Under the pieces are notes generated by a model. It searched no databases. It was not told the DNA's origin and saw only the letters and a list, made by a program, of their open reading frames with translations. From UBA4742 sp002403895 (lineage in GTDB: Bacteria; Actinomycetota; Acidimicrobiia; Acidimicrobiales; Acidimicrobilacustridaceae): a stretch of 64,000 nucleotides of DNA. This document shows, piece after piece, positions 33,450 to 41,700 of the stretch. Every line of letters begins with the position of its first letter. Within the stretch, counting starts at the first letter, position 1. The stretch covers positions 58,174 to 122,173 of the forward strand of contig DAISGD010000003.1 in assembly GCA_036823295.1 (NCBI GenBank). Reading direction: 5' to 3'. Position numbers and translations under genes: made by a program.

Positions 33450-34238
33450 ATGCGTGCTGTCCGGGTGATCCCCTGTCTCGATGTCGACGCCGGGCGGGTG
33501 GTCAAGGGAGTCAACTTCGTTGATTTGCGTGACGCCGGCGACCCGGTGGAACTGGCCGCCCGCTACGACGCGGAGGGGGCCGACGAGCTGGTGTTCCTCG
33601 ACATCACCGCGTCGAGCGACGAGCGCGACACCATCATCGGCGTGGTGCGCCGCACCGCGGAGAAGGTGTTCATCCCCTTCACCATCGGCGGCGGCATCCG
33701 GTCGGTCGAGGATGCCCGTCAGCTGTTGCGGGCTGGCGCCGACAAGGTGTCGGTCATGACCGCCGCGCTCCAGCGCCCCGACCTCATCAGCGAGCTGGCG
33801 GCCGAGTTCGGCTCCCAGTGTGTGGTGGTGGCCATCGACGCCCGCCGCTGCCCGCCCGAAAGTGACGCACCCACCAAGAGCGGGTTCGAGGTGTTCACCC
33901 ACGGCGGTCGTACCGCGACGGGCACTGATGCCGTGTGGTGGGCCCGCAAGGCCGAGCGACTCGGTGCCGGTGAGATCCTGCTCACGTCGATGGACCGTGA
34001 CGGCACCCGTGACGGCTTCGACCTGGAGTTGACCCGCGCCGTGGTCGATGCCGTGCGCATCCCTGTCATCGCCAGCGGGGGTGTCGGGGAGCTCCAGCAC
34101 TTGGTTGACGGCGTCGTCGAGGGTGGCGCCGACGCGGTGCTGGCCGCCTCCATCTTTCACTTCGGCGAGCACACCGTGGCCGAGGCTAAGGCCCGCCTGG
34201 CGGACCACGGTGTGGTGACCCGCCCCGCCACCACCTAG
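33450..34238 (+). CDS. hisF: Imidazole glycerol phosphate synthase, cyclase subunit
   Basis: The 262-residue cyclase/lyase half of IGP synthase. The first catalytic Asp lies in RVIPCLDVDAGRVVKGVNF, the second in TSMDRDGTRDGFDLEL, with phosphate loops IGGGIRSVEDARQLL and IASGGVGELQHLVDG. ATG 33450 follows TAGGGT at eight bases, so besides reading from the his operon it may have its own leaderless promoter. The gene ends at a copy of the dispersed repeat. Confidence 0.96.
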   Translation: MRAVRVIPCLDVDAGRVVKGVNFVDLRDAGDPVELAARYDAEGADELVFLDITASSDERDTIIGVVRRTAEKVFIPFTIGGGIRSVEDARQLLRAGADKVSVMTAALQRPDLISELAAEFGSQCVVVAIDARRCPPESDAPTKSGFEVFTHGGRTATGTDAVWWARKAERLGAGEILLTSMDRDGTRDGFDLELTRAVVDAVRIPVIASGGVGELQHLVDGVVEGGADAVLAASIFHFGEHTVAEAKARLADHGVVTRPATT

Positions 34239-34249
34239 CCCTTCTCAAC

Positions 34250-34266
34250 ATCGCCAGAACGGCGGA
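34250..34266. repeat. Dispersed repeat, copy 2 (partial)
   Basis: CATCGCCAGAACGGCGG is identical to 24017-24033. It lies between the stop codons of hisF and the converging hydrolase gene. Only the right arm of the palindrome is present. Confidence 0.7.
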
Positions 34267-34268
34267 GG

Positions 34269-34907
34269 TCAGCTGAGCGAGGCGATGAAGCCGACGGCCA
34301 GGTCGACCAGCTTGGCGGTGCGTCCGGCGAAGTAGTGATCGGCCCCGGCCACCACCTCGATCTGGGTATTGACCCAGTCGGCGGTGACCTCGCGGGCCGC
34401 GGCCGGCGGACGGAATTCGTCGTGTTCGGGCACGGCCAGCAGCTTGGGGCGGGGGTCGTGGGCGGCGACCATCGCGTCGAGGCGCACGATGCGGATGGGC
34501 GGGGCGATGAGGAACCACCCGGCCAGCCGCGGATCGGGCACCGTGAGGGCGACATCGGCCCCGAAGGACCAGCCGGCCACCACGAGGGGGAGGCCGGGAA
34601 CGGTGACGGCCAGGTGGTCGAGGCCGGCCTCGATGTCGAGTCGCTCGTCAACCCCGGCGCCATGAGCACCCTTGGACTCGCCCACCCCGCGGAAGTTGAA
34701 GCGGACCACCGCGAGCCCGTGTCCCGGGAGCGTGCGAAACAGCTCGCTGGTGACGAGGGAGCGCATGGAGCCCCCGTGGAGGGGGTGGGGGTGGGCCAGC
34801 ACCACCGCCGCCGTCGCGCCCTCCGGTAGCACCGCCTCGGCCTCAAGGGAGACACCGTCGTTCGTCACCAGCCGGAGCGCAGTCGGGACAGTGGAGTCGT
34901 CGGCCAT
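34269..34907 (-). CDS. Alpha/beta hydrolase family protein
   Basis: A 212-residue small alpha/beta hydrolase of the type often labelled alpha/beta superfamily or dienelactone-hydrolase-like. VVLAHPHPLHGGSM is the oxyanion region, VVRFNFRGVGESKGAH the following strand, and VVAGWSFGADVAL the nucleophile elbow; the catalytic His is in VAGADHYFAGRT. Substrate unknown. Its ATG 34907 and the GTG 34933 of the divergent GroES-like gene share one palindromic -10 box between them. It converges on hisF. Confidence 0.88.
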   Translation of the reverse strand: MADDSTVPTALRLVTNDGVSLEAEAVLPEGATAAVVLAHPHPLHGGSMRSLVTSELFRTLPGHGLAVVRFNFRGVGESKGAHGAGVDERLDIEAGLDHLAVTVPGLPLVVAGWSFGADVALTVPDPRLAGWFLIAPPIRIVRLDAMVAAHDPRPKLLAVPEHDEFRPPAAAREVTADWVNTQIEVVAGADHYFAGRTAKLVDLAVGFIASLS

Positions 34908-34915
34908 GGTGGGAG

Positions 34916-34925
34916 ACGGTACCGT
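34916..34925. promoter_or_regulatory. Symmetric divergent -10 box (ACGGTACCGT)
   Basis: The ten-base palindrome reads TACCGT on both strands. It is eight bases before the hydrolase ATG on the minus strand and seven before GTG 34933 on the plus strand. Both genes could thus be transcribed leaderless from overlapping -10 elements in opposite directions. Confidence 0.55.
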
Positions 34926-34932
34926 CGGTTCT

Positions 34933-35409
34933 GTGCTCGCCGACGACGAACCTGCCGATCCCACCGTGGAACCGACCGCTTCCGAGTCCGGCGCCCCGCC
35001 CAAGGCGCGGGAGGCGGCAACGGCCCCCAAGGGGTCGGCCACACCTTCGGGCAAGCCGGGGGACACGCTGGCCGACCGTCTCGCCGCGGGCTCCGACAAA
35101 TTGCCGATCAAGATGATGTCGGACCGCATCCTCGTTCGCCTCGGGGGATCCGAGGGCGAGCGCCGCAGCACGGGGGGCATCCTCATCCCGGCCACGGCCC
35201 AGGTGGGAAAGCGCCTGGCCTGGGCCGAGATCGTGGCCATCGGGCCCAACGTGCGCCAGATGGAGCCGGGCGACCATGTGCTGTTCAACCCCGAGGACCG
35301 TTACGAGGTCGAGGTCCGGGGGGAGGACTTCGTCATCCTTCGCGAGCGTGACGTCCACGCGGTGGCGGCCCGCCGCCTCGAGGAGGGCTCGACCGGTCTC
35401 TACCTGTAG
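34933..35409 (+). CDS. GroES/Cpn10-like co-chaperonin with N-terminal extension
   Basis: A 158-residue protein whose C-terminal ~95 residues are a Cpn10 domain: MSDRILVRLGGSEGERRSTGGILIP contains the mobile-loop region, then ARIAV-like AWAEIVAIGPNV and GDHVLFNPEDRYEVEVRGEDFVIL. The first ~60 residues (Asp/Glu/Pro/Ala-rich, then Lys-rich) have no counterpart in normal 97-residue GroES and look disordered. No groEL follows, so this is a divergent or accessory co-chaperonin. I chose GTG 34933 because TACCGT lies seven bases upstream; ATG 34906 is possible and would overlap the hydrolase start codon. Confidence 0.8.
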   Translation: MLADDEPADPTVEPTASESGAPPKAREAATAPKGSATPSGKPGDTLADRLAAGSDKLPIKMMSDRILVRLGGSEGERRSTGGILIPATAQVGKRLAWAEIVAIGPNVRQMEPGDHVLFNPEDRYEVEVRGEDFVILRERDVHAVAARRLEEGSTGLYL

Positions 35410-35462
35410 CGGCGGTACGGCGGCGTCAGGCCGCCGAGCTTCTCCGGGACGTCGTCCCACCG

Positions 35463-35576
35463 GTGAGTGAGGAGGAGGCGCGGGAGGCGCTCCGCCCGGC
35501 CTGGCTGGTAGAGCTCAGCGAACGAGCCCGGGCCGGCACCGCGGAGGGGGCGCCCGGCGCCGCCCCGCCCCACTGA
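35463..35576 (+). CDS. Possible short ORF
   Basis: A 37-codon frame (VSEEEAREALRPAWLVEL and an Ala/Pro-rich tail) preceded by nothing convincing as a ribosome site. The frame is open upstream as QAAELLRDVVPP and looks helical and protein-like, with GC-rich third positions, but no start codon was found there. It lies between the GroES-like gene and hisI. Could be a real small protein or chance. Confidence 0.25.
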   Translation: MSEEEAREALRPAWLVELSERARAGTAEGAPGAAPPH

Positions 35577-35652
35577 TCGCGTTCTCGATCGGATTGCAGT
35601 TGGGCGGATTCCGGTTCGTCGCACCGGGGCGCGACCCCTACCATGAGCGCCC

Positions 35653-36039
35653 ATGCCGGTCTCCACCCCGATCTCCTTCACTGATGAGCAGTTCGCGGCG
35701 GTGACGTTCAATGCCGATGGGCTGGTGGCCGCCATCATCCAGGAAGCGGGAACCGGTCGGGTGCTGATGATGGCGTGGATGAACGCCGACTCGCTCCGCC
35801 AGACGCTCGATACCGGGCGTACCTGGTTCTGGAGCCGCTCCCGCCAGGAGTACTGGTGCAAGGGCGAGACCTCGGGCGATCGCCAGTACGTCCGCGAGGG
35901 CCACTACGACTGCGACGGGGACACCCTGTTGTTCGTGGTGGAACAGGAAGGCAACGGGGCCTGCCACACCGGTGAGTTCTCGTGCTTCTTCCGCTCGTTC
36001 GGGCCCGAATCCGACCCGGCAGCCACCCCAGGGTCCTGA
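35653..36039 (+). CDS. hisI: Phosphoribosyl-AMP cyclohydrolase
   Basis: A 128-residue monofunctional HisI that opens the adenine ring of PR-AMP, third step of histidine synthesis. Motifs: VLMMAWMNADSL, TWFWSRSRQEYWCKGETSGDRQYV with the zinc Cys, HYDCDGDTLLFVVEQ for metal binding, and the C-terminal Zn Cys region GACHTGEFSCFFR. TACCAT lies eight bases before the ATG, so it can be transcribed leaderless. Placement directly before trpE is the arrangement known from streptomycetes. Confidence 0.96.
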   Translation: MPVSTPISFTDEQFAAVTFNADGLVAAIIQEAGTGRVLMMAWMNADSLRQTLDTGRTWFWSRSRQEYWCKGETSGDRQYVREGHYDCDGDTLLFVVEQEGNGACHTGEFSCFFRSFGPESDPAATPGS

Positions 36040-36044
36040 CTGCC

Positions 36045-37562
36045 GTGCTGCGCCCCACCCGCGAGGAGTTCCACGCGCTCGCCGCCGACTACTCCGTCGT
36101 GCCGGTCTGGCGCGAGCTGCTGGCTGACCTGATCACCCCGGTAGCTGCCTTCGCCCGATTGTGCCCGGGAGACGAGCCTGGCTTCCTCCTCGAATCGGTG
36201 GAGCACGGCGAACGGTGGGGTCGCTGGTCCTTCGTGGGTCGCCACCATGCGGCGACGCTGGTGGCCCACGGTCGCCAGATCACGACCGACCACCCTGTGG
36301 CCGACTCGGTGCCGCGCGACCAGGGCATCCTGGCGGCCACCGAAGCGGCCTTGCGCCACTACCGAGCGCCGTCGCTGCCCGAGCTACCACCCCTGCACAG
36401 CGGCCTGGTCGGCTACCTGGGCTATGACGTCGTCCGCGAGGTCGAACAACTCCCGGGTGGGCCCACCGACGATCGCCACTACCCCGACGCCATCCAGTCG
36501 ATCATCGGCGAGCTGGCCGCCTTCGATCATTTCCGCCAGCGGGTCACGCTCATCGCCAATGCGTGGATCCCGAGCGAAGCCACGACAGAACAGATCGACC
36601 TGGCCTACGACGAGGCCGCCGCACGGCTGGAGCAGCTGGCGATCGACGGCGCCCGGGCCCTGGACGAGCCCTTGCTCGATCCGCCTCTGCTCGACGAGGA
36701 GCTGCCCGAGGTTCGCTCGTCGATGGGCTCGGGCGACTACTGCCGAGCAGTGGACGTGGCCAAGGAGTACATCCTGGCCGGTGACATCTTCCAGGTGGTG
36801 CTGGCCCAACGCTTCGACTTCGACCTCGGCGCCGACCCGTTCGACGTGTACCGCGTCCTGCGCCAGGTCAATCCCAGCCCGTACATGTACTTCTCCCGCC
36901 ATCCGGAGGTGACCCTCATCGGATGCTCACCGGAGCCCATGGTGCAGCTGCTGGACAACCGGGTCATTTCCCGGCCCATCGCCGGGACCAGGCGCCGGGG
37001 GCGCACCGATGAGGAAGACCGGCGAATGGGCGCGGAGCTGAGCGAGCACCCCAAGGAGATTGCCGAGCACGTGATGCTGGTCGACCTGGCCCGCAATGAC
37101 GTCGGCCGCGTCGTGCAGTTCGGCACGGAGCAGGTGGACGAGATGATGACGTTGGAGCGTTACAGCCACGTCATGCACCTCACGTCCCAAGTGTCGGGCG
37201 AGCTGGCCGAGGGCCGCACCCCGATCGACGTGCTGCGGGCCACGCTTCCGGCCGGCACCGTGTCGGGGGCGCCGAAGGTCCGGGCCATGGAGATCATCGA
37301 CGAGCTGGAGCCGGTCAAGCGGGGGCCCTACGCCGGGGTCGTGGGCTACATCGACTTCTCCGGCAACATCGACACCGCCATCGCCATCCGCACCATGGTG
37401 GTCGCCTCCGATGGGCGGGCCTCGGTCCAGGCCGGCGCCGGTGTGGTGGCCGACAGCGTGCCCGAGCACGAGGACCTGGAATGCCACAACAAGGCCCAAG
37501 CACTGCTGGTCGCCGTCCCTGGCGCTCGCCGCATGACCGCCCAGCGCCGCGCCGCCACCTGA
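36045..37562 (+). CDS. trpE: Anthranilate synthase component I
   Basis: A 505-residue TrpE making anthranilate from chorismate with ammonia from TrpG (not in the window). The N-terminal feedback-site region has FLLESVEHGERWGRWSFVG (the LLES tryptophan-binding motif); the catalytic domain has FQVVLAQRFDFDL, SPEPMVQLLDNRVISRPIAGT, HVMLVDLARNDVGRV, HLTSQVSGEL and the end VQAGAGVVADSVPEHEDLECHNKA. GTG 36045 is five bases after hisI. A long hairpin follows the stop. Confidence 0.96.
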   Translation: MLRPTREEFHALAADYSVVPVWRELLADLITPVAAFARLCPGDEPGFLLESVEHGERWGRWSFVGRHHAATLVAHGRQITTDHPVADSVPRDQGILAATEAALRHYRAPSLPELPPLHSGLVGYLGYDVVREVEQLPGGPTDDRHYPDAIQSIIGELAAFDHFRQRVTLIANAWIPSEATTEQIDLAYDEAAARLEQLAIDGARALDEPLLDPPLLDEELPEVRSSMGSGDYCRAVDVAKEYILAGDIFQVVLAQRFDFDLGADPFDVYRVLRQVNPSPYMYFSRHPEVTLIGCSPEPMVQLLDNRVISRPIAGTRRRGRTDEEDRRMGAELSEHPKEIAEHVMLVDLARNDVGRVVQFGTEQVDEMMTLERYSHVMHLTSQVSGELAEGRTPIDVLRATLPAGTVSGAPKVRAMEIIDELEPVKRGPYAGVVGYIDFSGNIDTAIAIRTMVVASDGRASVQAGAGVVADSVPEHEDLECHNKAQALLVAVPGARRMTAQRRAAT

Positions 37563-37595
37563 CCGCCCTCGACGTCGGGGCCCTGCCGGCCCGGG

Positions 37596-37646
37596 CGAAA
37601 TCTGAAGCGAAAAGCACCTCCATGGTGCGTTTCGCTTCAGATTTCG
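37596..37646. repeat. 23-bp-arm hairpin between trpE and ygfZ
   Basis: The arms at 37596-37618 and 37624-37646 are reverse complements with one mismatch, around a five-base loop (TCCAT). The arms (CGAAATCTGAAGCGAAAAGC...) are much richer in A/T than the surrounding DNA. It could end trpE transcription, although no T run follows, or be a small repeat element. It also ends just 15 bases before the ygfZ start. Confidence 0.8.
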
Positions 37647-37661
37647 GGAGACAATAGGGGC

Positions 37662-38438
37662 ATGAGCCGTGACGTGATCGCCGTGACCGGTCCCGAGGCC
37701 GGGACGTACCTTCAGGGCCAACTCAGCCAGGATGTGCTCGGCCTCGAGATCGGCGCCTCGGCGCCGACCCTGCTGCTCGAGCCGACGGGCAAGCTGGGTT
37801 TCTGGTTCGGGGTGACCCGCACCGCGGACGAGGCGTTCGAGCTCGAGGTCGACGAGGGGTACGGCGAGGCGGTCGTGGCCCGGCTGCAGCGCTTCAAGAT
37901 CCGCACCGCGGCCGAGATCGTGCCCGTGACCAGCGGGGGGGAGGACGCCGGATCCGCCGATCACGACCAGATCGAGGTCGATCGGATCGTGGCCGGGATC
38001 CCGAAGATGGGGGCCGAGATCACCGAAGGGGTGATCCCCGCCGAGCTCGGCCAGGCGGTAATCGACGGCTCGGTCAGCTTCACCAAGGGCTGCTTCACCG
38101 GCCAGGAACTGGTGGCCCGGATCGATTCTCGCGGAGGGAACGTCCCCCGCCACCTGCGGAGCCTGGTGTTCAGCGGCGACGAGGCGTTCACGGTTGGCGA
38201 CGAGATCGTGGTGGACGGCAAGGTGGTGGGCACGGTGACGAGCAGCGCTTACTCACCCGGCACCGGGACGTCGATCGGGCTGGGTTTCGTGCATCGCTCG
38301 GTCGAGCCTCCGGCGAATGCCATCGTCCGTAGGTCCGACGCAGGGTCGGGCGAGGCCGGCGAGTTGGCAGTCGAGATCCGTGCCCTTCCGTTGGTCGAGC
38401 TGCCCACCGGCTTCGGTGACGGTCAGCCGCCGACCTGA
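37662..38438 (+). CDS. ygfZ: YgfZ/GcvT-domain folate-binding protein
   Basis: A 258-residue YgfZ-type protein, a tetrahydrofolate-dependent helper in assembly or repair of certain iron-sulfur proteins. The diagnostic K-G-C-[FY]-x-G-Q-E motif is KGCFTGQELVARIDSRG. The fold is GcvT-like: LQGQLSQDVLGLE near the N-terminus and RFKIRTAAEI in the middle. The C-terminal barrel includes GKVVGTVTSSAYSP and IGLGFVHRSVEPP. It stands alone; a hairpin separates it from trpE, and it converges with the histidine kinase gene. Confidence 0.88.
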   Translation: MSRDVIAVTGPEAGTYLQGQLSQDVLGLEIGASAPTLLLEPTGKLGFWFGVTRTADEAFELEVDEGYGEAVVARLQRFKIRTAAEIVPVTSGGEDAGSADHDQIEVDRIVAGIPKMGAEITEGVIPAELGQAVIDGSVSFTKGCFTGQELVARIDSRGGNVPRHLRSLVFSGDEAFTVGDEIVVDGKVVGTVTSSAYSPGTGTSIGLGFVHRSVEPPANAIVRRSDAGSGEAGELAVEIRALPLVELPTGFGDGQPPT

Positions 38439-38488
38439 CAGGTGGTCACCATGGTCCACCTCCGCCAGAAGAGTGCTCGCTTGGCAGC

Positions 38489-39913
38489 CTACGCGGGCGG
38501 CGGAGTGGGTGGCGCTATGGGTGGCGCTCTGTGTGGAGCGGGCGGTGGGGGCAGGTGCACCACCAGGCGGGCGCCACCGTGGTCACTGGCCTCGGCCCAC
38601 ACCCGGCCGTCCATGACCTCGACCAACTCACGCACGATGGCCAGGCCCAGCCCTGATCCGACCTCGGCTCGTACCGGTTCGTGGCCGGCCACATAGAGCC
38701 GCTCGAAGACGTGAGGGAGGTCGGCGGCCGAGATGCCGGGACCGTCATCGGTCACGGAGATCTCGGGCCCGGTAGGACCGGAGACGACGGCCACGGTGAT
38801 GGTGCTCGCCGCGAACTTACGGGCGTTCTCGATGAGGTTGGCCACCACCTGGGCGAGCCGGTCGGGGTCGGCCCGTGCCCACACCGGTCCTGATGGCTTG
38901 ACCAGGTCCAGGCGCAGACCGGCCGCGCTCACGTCAGGACGGAAGCCGTCGGTCGAGTCGGTCACCACGTCAGCCAGGTCGATGTCGGCGGGACGGAAGG
39001 TGAACTGCCGGGCCTCGAGCTTGGCCAGATCGAGCAGGTCGCGCACCAGGCGCCCCAGCCGGCGCGATTCGGCCAGGATGATGCCGGCCGCGGCCCGATC
39101 GTCGGGGGCGGCGCCGTCGGCGATGGCTTCGGCATAGCCCTGAATCGACGTCAGCGGTGTGCGCAGGTCGTGGGACACCGACAGCAGGAACTGCTGTTCC
39201 AGCCCGCGAGAGCGCTGCAGCGAGTCGGCCATCGCGTTGATGGAATGGGCCAGCGCGTCCAGCTCGTCGTTGGGGCGCCCGCTGGCCATGGGCAGGCGCA
39301 CGCTGAGATCACCGTCGGCAATGGTGGCTGTGGCCTGGGTCGCTTCGCGTAGTGGCTGGGTCAGGCGGCGGCTGAGGCGCAGGGCTACCAGGGCGCCCAG
39401 CAACAACACCACGGCGGACGACAGTACGAACCAACCCCAGCCTGAGCCCACCGTCGGCCCCAGGTTCCGGGTGAGCACGAGCACAGGGAGGGTGGAGCCG
39501 ATGGTGCCCAGCGGGGCGACGGCGTACACTTCTTGGCCGCGGCTGCCACTCACCACCTCGCCGGTGCGCAGGGTGGCCAGTTCGTCGGTGGTGAGGTTGA
39601 CGCTGGGCGGGAACGTGTCGCCCGCGCCTTCCGGTTGGTTCTGCTCGTCCAGCAAGACGATGCCGACGTCTTCCAGCTTCAGCACCTCGCGGACGCGGGC
39701 GAGGCGCTGGCGGGCGGGAAGTCGGGCGCCGTTGGCGGTGCGCAAGCCGTTGCCCAGATCCAACAGGGAACTGGTGGCCTCGGCTTGGGCCACGAGCTCA
39801 TGGCGCGCCGAGCTGCGGGCGCCGACGCGGGTGAGCGCCAGGGTGCCCAGGCCCACCAGCAGGAGGGCGGCGGCCACCATGCCGAGGATGGCGATGGTGA
39901 TGCGGCGCCTCAC
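38489..39913 (-). CDS. Sensor histidine kinase
   Basis: A 474-residue membrane histidine kinase. Helix 1 (residues ~5-28) and helix 2 (~160-180) frame a ~130-residue extracytoplasmic sensor region without a known domain, followed by HAMP, HisKA with the phospho-accepting His248 in LLSVSHDLRTPLTSIQGY, and an HATPase domain with NLIENARKFA, VTDDGPGISAADL and GSGLGLAIV. It begins with GTG 39913. It is 99 bases downstream of its partner response regulator on the same strand and will phosphorylate it. The stimulus is unknown. Confidence 0.94.
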   Translation of the reverse strand: MRRRITIAILGMVAAALLLVGLGTLALTRVGARSSARHELVAQAEATSSLLDLGNGLRTANGARLPARQRLARVREVLKLEDVGIVLLDEQNQPEGAGDTFPPSVNLTTDELATLRTGEVVSGSRGQEVYAVAPLGTIGSTLPVLVLTRNLGPTVGSGWGWFVLSSAVVLLLGALVALRLSRRLTQPLREATQATATIADGDLSVRLPMASGRPNDELDALAHSINAMADSLQRSRGLEQQFLLSVSHDLRTPLTSIQGYAEAIADGAAPDDRAAAGIILAESRRLGRLVRDLLDLAKLEARQFTFRPADIDLADVVTDSTDGFRPDVSAAGLRLDLVKPSGPVWARADPDRLAQVVANLIENARKFAASTITVAVVSGPTGPEISVTDDGPGISAADLPHVFERLYVAGHEPVRAEVGSGLGLAIVRELVEVMDGRVWAEASDHGGARLVVHLPPPPAPHRAPPIAPPTPPPA

Positions 39914-40012
39914 GAGATCACGTCCACCCGTCCAGTGTGGCGTCCAGTTGTAAGGAGATCATGAGCCTGCCGGTCCGCTCGTCGTGAGGCCGTCTGGCGT
40001 CGAGTGGTGGCG

Positions 40013-40696
40013 TCAGTCGAGCCGATAACCGACGCCCCACACGGTGGAGAGGGGGAAGCCCGCGCCGAGCTTCTTGCGGAGCTGGCGGACATGGACATCG
40101 ACGGTTCGCTCGTCACCGATCCAGTCCACACCCCACACCCCGTCGAGCAACTGGCGCCGGCTCAGGGCCAGGCCTCGGTTGTCAGCCAGGTAGGCGAGCA
40201 GGTCGAACTCGCGGGCGGCCAGAGCCACCGGTTCCCCCGCCACCCGGGCCTCCCGTCGCCCGAGGTCGACCTCGACGTCACCGGCCACCAACACCGTTGG
40301 TGCATCACGGGCCGGTCCATCAGCTCGGCGCAGGATCGCTTTCACCCGGGCGACGAGCTCGCGCGGGGAGAAGGGCTTGGTCACGTAGTCGTCGGCTCCC
40401 AGCTCGAGCCCCAGCACCCGGTCGATCTCCCCATCCCGGGCGGTCAGCATGATGATGGGGATGTCGCTGTGAGCCCGTAGGTCGCGGCACACCCCCAGCC
40501 CGTCGAGCTCGCCGGGGAGACCGACATCGAGAATCACCAGCTTGGGGCTCCGGTCGCGCACCAGGGCCAACCCAGCGGTGCCGTTATTGGTCTGGTAGAC
40601 CCGGTAGCCGTCATTGCGCAGGTAGAGGTCGACGAGATCGGCGATGTTGGGGTCGTCCTCGATGAGCACGACGACAGTCGGGTCGTTGGCGGTCAT
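40013..40696 (-). CDS. OmpR-family response regulator
   Basis: A 227-residue two-component regulator. The receiver has the acidic pocket IEDDPNIADLVD, phospho-acceptor Asp57 in VILDVGLPGELDG, Thr in IIMLTARDG and Lys in DDYVTKPFSPREL. The C-terminal winged helix (REFDLLAYLADNRGLALSRRQLLDGVWG with RTVDVHVRQLRKKLG and VWGVGYRLD) is OmpR/PhoB-type. It is transcribed ahead of the kinase gene. The target genes are unknown; divergent transcription with the J-domain gene leaves 64 bases for a shared promoter. Confidence 0.96.
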   Translation of the reverse strand: MTANDPTVVVLIEDDPNIADLVDLYLRNDGYRVYQTNNGTAGLALVRDRSPKLVILDVGLPGELDGLGVCRDLRAHSDIPIIMLTARDGEIDRVLGLELGADDYVTKPFSPRELVARVKAILRRADGPARDAPTVLVAGDVEVDLGRREARVAGEPVALAAREFDLLAYLADNRGLALSRRQLLDGVWGVDWIGDERTVDVHVRQLRKKLGAGFPLSTVWGVGYRLD

Positions 40697-40760
40697 GACT
40701 CGTCCATGCTGGCACCCCGGACCGGTCACGCGATGGACCGCAGGTCCTACCATCGCGGGC

Positions 40761-41312
40761 GTGACCCATTACGAGGTCCTCGGCGTCCCTGCTTCGGCGT
40801 CGCCCGCCGATGTCCGGCGGGCCTACCTGCGCGTGGCCCGGGTGGCTCACCCGGACTTCCACACCGATGCCGATGCCGCAACCCGCTCGGGAGCCGAGGA
40901 GCGGATGCGCCAGGTCAACAAGGCCTGGGTGGTGTTGGGGGATGGCGAGCGCCGGCGGGACTACGACCGCGTGCTGGCCGAGGGCGAGCGTGAGGAGCGG
41001 TTGTCCGAGCGCCGGAACCGGCCTGCCGGTGCGCCGAGCCCGGAGTTCGTGCCCTACGTCGACGACGACACCGACTACGCCGCCCTGTTGGACGACGCCG
41101 GGCCCGGCAACGGAGCCGGCGTGCCCCGGGTGGGGCAGCTCGCGCCACCCGTGTTGCTGGGCATCGCCGTGTTCGCCCTGTCCGCTGGTCTCGTGTCGAG
41201 CTTCGGGCCGCTGCTGGCTATCGGCGTCGTCTGCCTGGTGCTCTCGGCGCTGTCGTTTATCCTCACGCCGGCGTTGGCGGTGATGCGCAGCCTGGAGAGC
41301 GACCGCGACTGA
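40761..41312 (+). CDS. J-domain membrane protein
   Basis: A 183-residue protein with an N-terminal J domain (THYEVLGVPASASPADVRRAYLR, HPD motif in VAHPDFHTDAD, and a tail ERRRDYDRVLAEGE) and two C-terminal transmembrane helices (PPVLLGIAVFALSAGLVSSF, LLAIGVVCLVLSALSFIL). It would recruit DnaK to the membrane. It lacks the zinc and C-terminal substrate domains of DnaJ. TACCAT lies seven bases before GTG 40761, a leaderless pattern, with no ribosome-binding box. Confidence 0.88.
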   Translation: MTHYEVLGVPASASPADVRRAYLRVARVAHPDFHTDADAATRSGAEERMRQVNKAWVVLGDGERRRDYDRVLAEGEREERLSERRNRPAGAPSPEFVPYVDDDTDYAALLDDAGPGNGAGVPRVGQLAPPVLLGIAVFALSAGLVSSFGPLLAIGVVCLVLSALSFILTPALAVMRSLESDRD

Positions 41313-41343
41313 CGGTCAGGGCGAGCCGCTAGGGTGCCTGCCC

Positions 41344-41655
41344 ATGGCCAAATCCTCGACGTTCGCGAAGCTCACCGCCCAGCCCGGCAAACGCGCCGAG
41401 ATGATCGCGGCGCTCGAAAAGCTCCTGCCCACCGTGGCTGACGAGGATGGCACCTTGATCTACACGATCAACACCGACGACACCGACGACAACGTGGTGT
41501 GGATGTTCGAGCTGTACACCGATTCCGACGCCGTGGCGGCGCACGGCGCCAGCGAGGCCATGGCGGCGCTGTTCGGTGACCTGGGTGCCCTGCTCGGCGA
41601 CGGCCCCCTGCTCGTTGCCACCACCCCGGTCTCGGGCAAAGGCTTCGACCACTGA
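41344..41655 (+). CDS. Antibiotic biosynthesis monooxygenase (ABM) domain protein
   Basis: A 103-residue single-domain ABM/dimeric alpha-beta barrel protein: STFAKLTAQPGKRAEMIAALEKLL, then EDGTLIYTINTDDTDDNVVWMFELYTDSDAVAAH. Such proteins include cofactor-free monooxygenases and heme-degrading enzymes; the catalytic residues of either subtype cannot be confirmed. It sits between the J-domain gene and trpC with TAGGGT eight bases before its ATG. Whether it belongs to the tryptophan pathway is unknown. Confidence 0.85.
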   Translation: MAKSSTFAKLTAQPGKRAEMIAALEKLLPTVADEDGTLIYTINTDDTDDNVVWMFELYTDSDAVAAHGASEAMAALFGDLGALLGDGPLLVATTPVSGKGFDH

Positions 41656-41700
41656 GTCCTCGACGGGGTAGGTAAGGCCGATGCGAAAGGCACGCTGGCC

